From: Clavaria fumosa
Taxonomy: Eukaryota > Basidiomycota > Agaricomycetes > Agaricales > Clavariaceae
Direction of reading: 5' to 3'
Length of the DNA: 64,000 nt
Assembly: GCA_951802425.1 (NCBI GenBank)
Contig: OX637805.1
Span: 496,001 to 560,000, forward strand
The notes beneath the pieces were generated by a model. The model did not search any database. It saw only the letters and a program-made list of their open reading frames with translations, and was not told where the DNA came from. The position numbers were made by a program, and so were the translations under genes. Of the stretch, positions 12,701-21,823 are shown piece by piece; within the stretch, counting starts at the first letter, position 1; each line of letters begins with the position of its first letter.

Positions 12701-13475
12701 ATCAAAAACCTCTAAATCTATTTCCATCCTGAGGGGCAAGCCGTCAGTGACGGAGCACTGGGGTGTAGATATCCAGACAGACGATGAGCACGGTTGCTAC
12801 TTACTTGACGCTGTGAAGTTCATCCCCAAACGAACTAGGGGTCTTCGAACCTTGCTGGACACTATTCCCCGGCGTCGTTGGCGTGAACATGATGGGGCGA
12901 ATACCTGGAGTGTAGACTACATCTTCACCAACTTTTGTAACCCAGTCCTTCCGCCTCCTCATCCTGTGGTCACCCTCGCTGGAGGTAGTCCCACCGCGAA
13001 CATCATGGTGGACTCTGCTAAATAGCCTGTCGGGTAGAGCCGTCGATAGTGAGTCTGCTCCACCTGGAGAAGGCTGGACTCCGGTCGACACGGGAGAATT
13101 GTACTCCAGGTAGAGAGCAGCCGACAAGGGCAGTTCTGGCATGTATGAGACCGCGGTTTCCTGACGTTGCTCTTGCGGCTGCCTGTCCTGCTGGGCAGTC
13201 GGAGGGGCGGTCGGTGGTCCGAAGGCAAATGGATTTACGTCGGGGTCGAAAGCCTCTTCGAGGGCATCGAGCGGGGAGGTAAATTCCATGGCCAGAGGTC
13301 CGCCTGCGGTGGTGGGACGGTTGGACATGGCTGCCGTGGCGGGACGGTTGAACATGGCTGCCGTGGTGGGACGGTCGGACATGGCTGCCGTGACCCGCGG
13401 GAGAAGACGAGAGAGGACGAGAGCATTGGCTTTGAAGGGGTTGATAAATAACGACGCTCTCGGAGAATTGTTCAC
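9776..13475 (-). CDS. OPT-family oligopeptide transporter, complete
   Basis: This is a plasma-membrane proton-coupled transporter of small peptides (OPT family; glutathione or metal-peptide conjugates are also known substrates). About fifteen exons can be joined. An unusual N-terminal region of about 220 residues is rich in Pro, Thr and Ser (12801-13475). Then come the acidic lead-in DDEDSPYPEVRASVSN, DDPEMPAMTIRMW, and the signature NPGPWNIKEHTLVFIM. Many membrane helices follow (for example TGFALAGMCRRLFVTP and LNFLTFDWLQISWIGSPL). A late KLSHYMKIPPRSTFIGQ matches the OPT motif, followed by INYTSWFLVGFIFQYLIRKKNF. The last exons give KPIEIDWWGNNVFL then NTADFLGTPFRPLPSG and a stop at 9776, the classic OPT end. 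No frame break was found. Two relatives in this window, at 1-1095 and 18930-20570, are broken. Confidence 0.85.
13309..13389 (-). repeat. 27-base tandem repeat, three copies, in the OPT N-terminus
   Basis: Three consecutive 27-base units (13309-13335, 13336-13362, 13363-13389) differ at only a few positions. Read on the minus strand they keep frame and encode AAMSDRPTT, AAMFNRPAT and AAMSNRPTT. The array lies in the presumably cytosolic N-terminal extension and can change length without breaking the frame. Confidence 0.9.
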
Positions 13476-13955
13476 AGGGACACTAAACCCCAGGATGGAA
13501 CAGAAACGGGATGGTCCCCCCTGAGCGGTGGAACCTAATTCCGAGATTAATTCCGAGATCGGTTACTGAGGAAAAACTGTTTCGTCGTCGCTGGCTAAGA
13601 AGTGTGCCAGACGACCAGTTGCGGGCCTCGGCATTTCTGAACAACCAAATCTAGCGAAAAAAAGGTTAGTCCGCTTCTCAGTCTTATTAGACGGACTAGG
13701 TCACCTATTGTGGCACGCAATGATGAACCTGACATAGACCAAGTACTATCACTGACAAGGCAATCGGCAGGCTCCCACAAGCCAGTGGGTCCTTCCCTAC
13801 AATTTGCAATGACGAATGAATGCCCTCAACCGCAGAACGATTTTTTACCGAATCAGTTTCCGTTGTGCAGGGACTTGGAATCTCAGATGTCAGAGCGTTT
13901 TGTGCAAAAATGAGCGAGAAATCCGTAGCTGCGATTTGCTGACTAACACTCTAAA
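13476..13955. other. Intergenic, nothing recognised
   Basis: This stretch lies between the OPT start and the DPH5 stop; both genes read on the minus strand. It should contain the OPT promoter and DPH5 3' sequence. A 67-codon plus-strand frame at 13710 has no recognisable features. Confidence 0.4.
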
Positions 13956-15083
13956 CTAATCTGAAGTAGTACAACCGTACACTGTCCGCGCAACCTCTCT
14001 CCATCGACTGCCCTCCAATGCCCAGTTGCCCACGAACTGCATCTCCAAAGGGTGCAGCCTCTTCCCTACGATTATCAGGCTATGCAACGGCTGTCCAAAT
14101 TGCGTCTCGGACGCCGAGGCCAGTTCCTCGAGCGTCCCGAGGACGATGCGCTCCTTGTCCCCACCCCCTACTTGAGAGACAGCAATGGCTAAGGTATTGG
14201 TTGGGGACAGGGTGCCCAAGGCGCGACATGACTCAATTTCCAGCATCTGAGCCACAGCTGTGGAGATGGACATGTACTTCGGCGGCTCGTATATCTTGCG
14301 TCCCCTGCAGGGCACTTTTAGAGTGTCGAGCGCAACCGAATGCGGACACGCCTTCTCTTAGAGAGTTGAAAGTGGGTGCGCGCACCTGGCGAGGTTCTCT
14401 TCGCTCTGTTCTTTCACTTTGATGTCGAGGAGGACGAGGGTATGCATGCCGAGATCGGAGTTCTCTTTGATGCGGTCATAAAAGCTGTCGGGCTTCCATG
14501 TTTCTGTGAAAAACACGAGAGAGACGGTCTGGCCAAAATTGTACAGTTGCAAGCCGCACGCGCCGACCGCGGTCAAGACAGAAGCGTTGTGGACGACGCG
14601 TGTGGGGATGCCGAGGGCGCGTGCTCGCAAAAGAATGTCGGTGTGGGTTGTTGCACTTGTGGACGGAATCGTTGAGCGCCTAGAGCGGGAGGGAAAAAAA
14701 GGACGAGGCGTTGTCACCCCAATGGATCGCCGACTACGAGTAGAGAAACATCTTCTGTGTCTGCGTCGCGTAATATTTCTTCACTGTCGAGTTCTACCGC
14801 GTCGCGATCCGCGACAAGCAGAGGTCTCCCGTAGAACGCTTCCTTGGAAATGGGTTCAAATAACTAAGAAAAGACGAGACCATGACGGCGACAGACAGAC
14901 CAAGCGTTCCTTTTCTACCATCAGGAGGCTAGTGTAGGCCTCTAGGTACACCCTTGAGGAACCTCTGACGGCCTGCGTTTACATTAGATGATGCACACCA
15001 ACGCACAACCGCTCAAGTCCACCTGAAGGCCGCGAAATGTGATGTCCTGTTCATCGCAGAGGCCGAGACCTATTAGATAGAAC
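13956..15083 (-). CDS. DPH5: Diphthine methyl ester synthase
   Basis: This SAM-dependent methyltransferase adds methyl groups to the modified histidine of translation elongation factor 2, a step in diphthamide synthesis in the cytosol. The start is unmistakable: [20 protein letters not shown] at 15083. Spliced exons give [19 protein letters not shown], then [13 protein letters not shown] with [11 protein letters not shown]. Next come [40 protein letters not shown], and the most conserved block [20 protein letters not shown] with [20 protein letters not shown]. The final exon begins [19 protein letters not shown] and ends [12 protein letters not shown]. Five introns all obey GT-AG and the length fits the family (about 285 residues). 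It appears intact and should be a single-copy essential-type housekeeping gene. Confidence 0.95.
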
Positions 15084-15435
15084 ATGATTGTAGGAGATGA
15101 GGCAGATAGGACGTGCTCGTCTCAAGCAACAAGCGCCACCCAACGCGTCACCGGCACCGTGGCCAGTGCAAACGCCGGTAGCCCAACCCACAGTCATCCA
15201 TCACATTTACATAAAATACGCATTATGGGCAGGAGTGGATGGATCAAAAAGACTGGCGATAACCAATATTGAGAGCGCCCAGTGTTGATTGGGCGACCCC
15301 TTTGCCAATACAAATATTTTCTCTGTTCCTCAGCATCGCCCTCGGTGACCTGCTCACGAGTCTTGTAGCGCCAAAAATCATCGATGGCAATTTTGCCTGA
15401 GTGCCTTTGAGCTAATGCTGTCGATCTGTGGTCTG

Positions 15436-15668
15436 CTAAGGATTGATGGCTGATTTTTTTCGTGGGACTCGGACGAGCATTTGCAAAATAACGAATGGGC
15501 CGCAAACCTCGCGCTTTCTTTGGACAAGAACTTGAAGCTTGAAGGGCTGATGCTGATGATATGTTGAAAGCTTAGCCAAAAGGCGGATAGACCCCTCATC
15601 TTCGTTGATATCGACAAGCCTCACCGACCCTTGAGACCAGTACGAATGTGAGTAAGTTATGGCGAATT
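15436..15668 (-). CDS. Possible exon of an unrecognised gene
   Basis: A minus-strand frame reads KFAITYSHSYWSQGSVRLVD followed by INEDEGSIRLLAKLSTYHQH and a Lys/Arg/Val-rich stretch, then stops. Its composition looks protein-like rather than random. An upstream ATG at 15920 (MEIVSLVTG then a GT) could be a first exon. A downstream piece, IAIDDFWRYKTREQVTEGDA at about 15400-15320, could be a later exon. I could not join them convincingly and recognise no domain. It may equally be a gene relic in this decayed region. Confidence 0.25.
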
Positions 15669-15984
15669 TGTAAATCTTTTACACATCTGAATAGTAATAG
15701 CGGCAGAAAAGAGTTCATACTTGCTTCAAGGCCCCACAAGGAATAATCCTGTGATAATCAAAATCCTGTTATTGTGCGCAGTAAGGTGCCACCTAGGTGC
15801 CTCGGGCAGGGGCGAATCGTGCAAATTGAATAAAGCAAATCGAGGCCTTTTTTCTCCATAAGGGCAAGGAAAGGAGGTAAATAGTCCGAAGGTACCTGTC
15901 ACCAGACTGACTATCTCCATGCGACTCCGTGTGGACCAACCAAGATTAGTCCGAGTCCTTCGCAGGTCGTTTGAATTGACCTCT

Positions 15985-16190
15985 GTTCCAGTTGAGCCTT
16001 CAACGCTTCAACGCGTCAGCTGCTGCTCCGCGTACTTGCCGCTAAAGGAACGTTCTAGCGCGCCATCACTGTCGACAAGCCGTAAGGGTCTGCTGACGTC
16101 TTCACGATACCAGCCAGTTTCGTCACCGCCACTCTGCTTGAGTTGAGGCGCTCGTCGAAGCATCTATACCCGTCACATTTGGACCTCCTC
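15985..16190 (+). repeat. Duplicated anonymous segment, copy 1
   Basis: This segment starts cgtcagctgctgctccgcg and is clearly related to about 18577-18785. The two share ctccgcg-acttaccgctaaa, the gcgccatcac-gtc-acaagccgtaag block and gccagtttcgt-ccgccactctg. Small insertions separate the shared blocks. No open frame or known domain spans either copy. Copy 1 lies directly before the lipase fragment at 16222. Confidence 0.75.
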
Positions 16191-16221
16191 GAAGAGCTGG
16201 AACTCCCCAATTCTATTCACC

Positions 16222-16800
16222 TCAGCCATGACGAAAAGGTCAATGCAGCGTATATGCAAGACCTCCTGAGTCCTGGTCTAGCTGCGCGGCTCTTTGCACG
16301 GCGTCAGCGACGTGCTCGATGTAGTTCGTACCTAACCTCTCTTTCCCTTACCAAATCAAAAGACCACTTGGTTCATCATATCATTTGTTCAGGGCGAAGA
16401 ACTCTTGTGAAGCGGCTTCCGTTAGGTGTCCACGAGTTTCTCCTTATGGGTTGTTTGTCGTATGATTATAACCTTAGCTCCTTTGGGATGCGCATCTCCA
16501 AACTCACGCACCATTCTTCGGACTCGTCCGGACATCCTTCAGGGCCACGCAACAGTTCCGCATGCGCCGTCCGACAAGTCGCTCTCCCGTTATGAGGTAA
16601 CGAATGCGACGCTCTTGACATTGTTTCTTTCAAGTCCTAAATGGTAGCGAACCCCATTAAACTTTATAACGAGCCGATGGCATCGAAGAGAAGCTGTGTG
16701 AAAAGTGGTTCGAGGGTTCGAGCAGATTGACTGAGAGCGGACGGGAGCAAAGAGCTTGCAAGGGATTCGGCGCAAATGAGCAGGCCAAACCTAGATGAGT
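16222..16800 (+). pseudogene. 3' fragment of a monoglyceride lipase gene
   Basis: This piece parallels bases 22562-23240 of the fuller lipase gene at DNA level: SHDEKVNAAYMQDL, the remnant of GVSDMLD, an SGRRTLVKRLP block, the PSDKSLSRYEVTNA region matching PASDKTLSLNEVTNA, and the final tail ending before gatgagttgaag. Against that gene it has many substitutions and small deletions; the GGYHELHNEPDG region with the catalytic histidine is deleted down to a few bases. The 5' half, with the nucleophile serine, is absent. It is therefore a dead duplicate. Confidence 0.75.
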
Positions 16801-16930
16801 TGAAGGGGGTTTACTAGGAATTAACGACGCAACACCACATTCCAGTCGAAATATTTACTGTACTTCTGTGCTTCAGTCCCACATTGTCGCCATGGTGCGT
16901 CCCGTGAATTTAGCCATCTTTCTACTCAAT

Positions 16931-17998
16931 TCAACCAGCTTGTGTCTTCTGAACCAGCAGGTTTACCGTGCTCACAAACAGCTCGTCCCCGACAATCGCC
17001 TCAACTAGTTTGTCCCCCTTGAAAGCCTCGTCGAAAATGGCCTGTATAGCCTTCTCGTTCATATTCCTGTAATTTCTGTTAAGCTCATCCCTGACCGATG
17101 CCGACACTGTCTTCCCCAGCTTCTCCGGGAACACATAGATCTGATGCGCAATAATTCCCACCATGACAGGAAGCAGCATCCACATCATGCTCGCTCCGCT
17201 CGCGAGGCCGAGGTGTGCTGTGAGGAAATGCATGACCGCCGCCACAACCGCCGCCGCAACATATTTCTTCACGAGCACGAAAATGATATCCTTTGCCGCG
17301 GCAGTGGTCAGCAGCTTCGTGATCAAGTACTTGAGGTTGAGCGCCACGAGTTTGGCGAGCATGTGCATGACGACGATGGCGATCTGGTGCCCCGTCGCGG
17401 TGGCTGTCAGATGGGTAACTTGGTGCGCGATTATGTGGTGGCTGGTTTGCGTCAGAGTTTGATGCATGTGCTGCATGAGCGAATGGACAAGCTGCTTCCT
17501 CGTATAGGCCGTGAGTGTTATTGCGATCTTGTCTACAACCATGCCCAAGAACGCTTCCAGTATGACTTTGTCTTTGACCAACATCTTCATCAACGCATCC
17601 GCGACATTGCTTGAATGGGATTGGAAAAACGCAGCATATTTCTTCTCCACAATCTCAACGATGGGATCCGTCAGGGCTGATTCGAGCTGATGACCATTAA
17701 GATCTTTGGACCGCACGAAATGATACAGGATTTTGCAGAATTCGATCGGGTCATTTATGTTGGGCTTATGAGTTATATCGGCGCCGTGTCGTCCTCCGCC
17801 ACGCTCGACCACAGCGATACAATCCTCTTTTTGGCTTTCAATATAGACGCGAATGGCAGTTTGGACCTCAGCAAGAAATTCAGCTTTGTCATCGTCAAGT
17901 TTCGCAAGCAGATCATCGGATGCTCCGCTGGCTGCAACAAGCTATGAGGTCCTGTGATCATTGGAGGGATGAAACGTACGTTGTGACAGTGATGACAT
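16931..17998 (-). CDS. Unknown fungal protein with histidine-rich hydrophobic core
   Basis: I do not recognise a named family. A tiny first exon (ATG at 17998, MSSLSQ) splices at a GT-AG intron of about 48 bases to one long exon. The N-terminal part is soluble and acidic (SDDLLAKLDDDKAEFLAEVQ, then THKPNINDPIEFCKILYHF). The middle, roughly residues 110-260, is hydrophobic with many His and Ala residues. It includes HHIIAHQVTHLTATATGHQI and KDIIFVLVKKYVAAAVVAAV, and MMWMLLPVMVGIIAHQIYVF looks membrane-spanning. The C-terminal part is amphipathic (FPEKLGKTVSASVRDELNRN, ending TVNLLVQKTQAG). The uninterrupted 300-codon exon, unlike the intron-dense neighbours, and its place among pseudogenes suggest an accessory gene. 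A pore- or membrane-active role would be speculation. Confidence 0.65.
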
Positions 17999-18576
17999 GG
18001 CGCAGAAATTGAGGGAGTGCCTCGTTGGCGAAGTCGGGACATGAGAGTTATTAAATGGTGTTGCCGAGCGTCTAGAGCTTTGTGTTCACATGGTTGACAG
18101 CTTGACGAGCGCCTCGTTGGCGAAGTAGGACTATGTAGACTCACCACAAAAGGAGATTGTAAATGGGCATGGGTTCCGTTATTCGTCTAACTCTGCCCCT
18201 TCGTTTATGAGATTGAAGATGTCGTGTTTTCTTCAAGCGCGGAGGAGTACCGAAGAAACCCCAACCCACAAGAATGAAGATATCGATGTTATTGCCGCTG
18301 ATTAGCAAGTCCCAGAGGCGTACATACAGATTCGTCCTTGTTATGCTAGACGGAGCCAATAAAACCCCGTTGGTTAAGTGTGATGCATGTCGCGGAGCTA
18401 TCAAGAGGGGATAAGAATGTGGGTTACTCTGGTGAAAATGATTACACGAAAGTCCCAGAATACCTGCTTGAGCGGCAATCCATTGTTGATGTCACAAAAC
18501 ACATGCTCGAGCGGCAATCTGTTGGAACTGGTTGATAGCAACGAAGATAGAGGGTCTACCCGTTGTTGAGCCTCCA
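17999..18576. other. Intergenic, minor short repeats only
   Basis: No gene is supported. Two short direct repeats occur: gcctcgttggcgaagt near 18018 and 18112, and tgctcgagcggcaatc-like near 18468 and 18504. They look like incidental duplications. Confidence 0.4.
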
Positions 18577-18785
18577 GCACGTCAGCTACTGCTCCGCGCA
18601 CTTACCGCTAAAAGAACGCTCTAAAGCTTGCGCGCCATCACCGTCAACAAGCCGTAAGATTGTGGTAGGCCCCCTAGTCTGCTGACGTCTTTGGGACTGT
18701 TTTACAAGGAGGGAAAACAATGCCTGGTCAGTTTCGTGTGCCGCCACTCTGTTTGAAGCTTATAGAAGCATATGTACCCGCCACA
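18577..18785 (+). repeat. Duplicated anonymous segment, copy 2
   Basis: This is the partner of 15985-16190, sharing several blocks of 15-30 near-identical bases in the same order. It has an insertion of about 30 bases near 18655-18690 and another near 18695-18725. Unlike copy 1 it is not followed by lipase-like sequence. Nature unknown. Confidence 0.75.
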
Positions 18786-18929
18786 TTCGGTCGTGCCGAG
18801 CAAGACGTGGACGGTACTCGCCCTGAAGAACACGAACACCTGGTTATGCGGGCATGTCGGCTCGTCGTGCGCATGTTTCGTGCAGATATCCGTTGCTGAA
18901 CATCCACGTCGTCGCGATTAGTTGCGCTG

Positions 18930-20570
18930 CGCAGGTATGGGGTCAGGTCGTGGAAAAATGTGTATTTGTGGGCTCACTAAATAGGTGGCCCGTGGGGGAC
19001 CTTGATGTAGTGACCCAGCTGAACATTCCACATGAATGACTGTGCCTAGATGAGCGTCTGTACCGCATATACCTTGAAGGACTAATAAAATAAATAACAA
19101 CATATCAGTCACCAACCGCCAAAAAAAACGCACTATATTGGCTAGTGGGTTCCAAGGCAACAATGTGTTCGGGACGATCTGCGCGAGCAAGTCTACCTGG
19201 ATCTGCACCGCCAAGACATCAGACGACGACAGATCCCGCCATACGAGCGTAGGGAGTGGGGGAAGTCACAGCTCGGCCTGTCGTAGACATTGGGGAGGAT
19301 GTACAATCTCGACAGGATAATAGAGAGAAGAGTCGACCACACAGGCCCACATTCTATTAGCTTCGTAGGTGCGTCCGGCTCCTCCATCGGTATGCGCTTT
19401 AGCCCATTACACAGTGCGCTCGTGTGCACGATCACGTTCATCGAAACCGCAAACGCCAGCAAGTTCATCGCGTACACCGCAGGCAGGTACGGTGAGTACT
19501 CCTCGTATCCGCTCGCATTGAACCGCAGAGACGGCGTCAGTACCCGTCACACGTCGTACCGCTTCCCGAATCGGTCGAACGGGATGTTGCTCGCAAGCGC
19601 GAGCGTGGGGCTTAACCAGCACCCAAACTGAGGGCCATAGAACACCTCCACGATGACGATCGCTGCATTGCGTAGGGCGGTGAACCGCCACGTTCGCCAT
19701 GACGTACACGAGTACATGTTCTTTAATGTTCCACGGCCCCTAGTTCAGTGAGAATGCTGTAGGAACGGCCGTGGCCGTGGCAGCGGCAGGCAATACGTCG
19801 TGATAGGTATGATGGAGGCAAGGAATTTGCAAATCAAGTAGGAAACGAGGGAGGCGATGGGGGCGATGGACGGACGGGTCGTTGGAGGTTGGAGAAGACG
19901 TCTAGGGCGCTGAAAACAGCGGTTAGTGTTTACGGATATGACGGAGGGCCCAACACACCTAAAAATGATACCAAGTACCAAACCTATATTAGCTCCTTGT
20001 CGTCAGTCGCATCTAGATCGATCGAATCCCATTATGGGCTACAAAGGGTTCAGTCTCGCGGAAGTAAACTCACTCTATGCTGTCGTCCTCGAGGGCGAAC
20101 CCACGGCACGCAACAGAGACGGAGGCGCAAGAAGAGCCTTGCCGACAAGGAAGACAATGGAAAGCCAAGCGCGACGTCTGTGTCGGATTTGCTCACCACG
20201 TTCTCCATCGGGGCGAACTTACCCGTAGACACCCTTACCGGGGGCGTCTGGGTATCGCTGATGTGTGCGAGGAGAATCGGAGTATTGAGCCTGTAAGCAT
20301 TTCACTGACTGTTGTGTTCGCCGTGTGAGTCGGCGGAGGGCGAAAATTGGGACATGAGGGAATAAGAGGGGGCAGCGAGGGGGATACGGTCTGAAGCGGT
20401 GGGCTGGAGGGTGTTTGGGAGCAGGCGGTGGACGGGGGTCGGAGAAATAAGAGCAGGGGTCGTTGTGATCGGCTGCATAGGGTCAGGGTCGATCTGTCAT
20501 ACGTCAGGAGGATTAAAGTTTACTGGGAAGAAGAGACGGAAGAAGGTGCCTTCTGCAGTTGGGAGAGCCT
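18930..20570 (-). pseudogene. Second decayed OPT transporter
   Basis: Reading the minus strand, the OPT order is visible but broken. About 20570-20240 gives a Pro-rich N-terminal region. Then comes the ALEDDS acidic lead-in followed at once by a stop. Next is RPSIAPIASLVSYLICKFLA near 19880-19820, followed by GPWNIKEHVLVYVMANVA near 19740-19690. Later, a frameshifted stretch reads like SNIPFDRFGKRYD, followed by YLPAVYAMNLLAFAVSMNVI and VHTSA near 19570-19420. Last is the ALPGRPIANM-like AQIVPNTLLPWNPLANIV near 19190-19130. Stops and at least three frame changes separate these blocks, and the last third of the family is missing. Its first 400 bases match window positions 1-400, so these two relics share an ancestor closer than the intact gene. 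Confidence 0.8.
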
Positions 20571-20797
20571 GCATATTGATGATTTGAAGGGACTGCAACT
20601 CTGACTGGAGCTCAGTAGGTCTAGTCATGTTCCAATGATGCACCTGCCAGTGCAGTTGAGTTGAGTACAACCCAATTTTCATCCAAAAATTGGCAGAAGG
20701 GCTGCAGCAATGCAGCCTCTCTTCCCTTATTTCTTTCACTTTCTAGAAGATGGTCTTTGCAGTGAATGCACTCTAAATGTCACCATGTATACAATGA

Positions 20798-21722
20798 TCA
20801 TCTCAGAAATTGCTCTCCTTGTTGCCCTTTTTTGTTTGTGAGGATGCCAACAATCCAGATCATTCTCTTCTCCAACCATCTCATTGCCATGCCCTCCTTG
20901 TCCCACACATCCTTTGTCCAGACTGAAAGAACATTTCTTGTCTGTCTCTCTTTCCCATCTCTCTGGTATTTCTTCCTCACAAAACCAAATCGCGCAAGCC
21001 ATCTTGCTCTGGGCTCCAGACCGATCCGTACCGCAAGTACGATATCTGTCAACACCCGGTCTCCCACGACCACTAGTTCGTCAGCACGCAGGCCGCGCGC
21101 TTCAAAGTACATGCGCACGCCGTTCGCGCACGCGTACGCCGGCTTCAGAGCGCGGTGCTGCAAGACGGACACCCCAGTGTGGTGTGCGACGGACTCTGCC
21201 TGTCGAGTGACCAAGTTGAGCAGCGAGCGGGAGCAATACAAATGAGGGTTTGCGGATAATACCTGAATGAGGCCGACATCAGAAGGTGTACCCGCCGTGT
21301 TGCTCACGATAAGCACGTTTTCTGGCCCAAACGCCCGTTTGCATTCGCACCACGCATCCTATATTTCCAGCCCGTATACGGTATCAGTGCTGCAGTGCAT
21401 CCGCAACAGAGTAGGCACCTTGAGCTCCGGGACAATCTTGTCGTGGTGTGGTAGTGTCTGAGTGTCGGGATGAGATGGGAAGTTGCAGGGATAGCAGTGA
21501 ATACGTGCCAGGCAATTGTCTTTGTCGAACACTATGCCTCTGTAACCTGCCCCGCGCAGTTTTGCGAAATCGAGTTGACGAATATCTGGCTTTTCTTACT
21601 ACTCTGTACTGAGGGCAGATGAGATAGTCCAAATTACCTTTCACAACGACGCTAGGAAGAATTATGCGCGGGTTTACGAGAACTTGCAATACTGCGAGTG
21701 TGCCATGCAGGTTGAATGGCAT
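20798..21722 (-). CDS. GEP4: Mitochondrial phosphatidylglycerophosphatase (Gep4 type)
   Basis: This is a HAD-superfamily phosphatase that removes the phosphate from phosphatidylglycerol phosphate, a step in cardiolipin synthesis at the mitochondrial inner membrane. Exons give MPFNLHGTLAVLQVLVNPRI, then DIRQLDFAKLRGAGYRGIV followed by FDKDNCL, the DxD catalytic motif with its nucleophile Asp. TLPHHDKIVPELK, DAWCECKRAFGPENVLIVSN (motif II region with TAGT), AESVAHHTGVSVLQHRALKP (Lys) and ELVVVGDRVLTDIVLA (acidic motif) follow. The C-terminus VWTKDVWDKEGMAMRWLEKR fits the family. The intron after CL (donor at 21508) begins with GC, not GT. The gene is divergent to the lipase, with about 100 bases between starts. 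The exact stop (20798) is likely but a further exon is possible. Confidence 0.88.
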
Positions 21723-21823
21723 TGGTCCATCCTAGCCAAACGGGAAAGACGGAAATCACAGGCGGCCTGTGGTTGCGCGGTCGGCAGCAACCGAGACCCG
21801 CTCCTCACCGTCTTCCACGGCGA

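Noticed and set aside
17144..17614. 156-codon plus-strand frame inside the histidine-rich protein gene
   Set aside because: It is antisense to a 300-codon exon with convincing protein-like composition; its own translation is an Arg/His-rich shadow.
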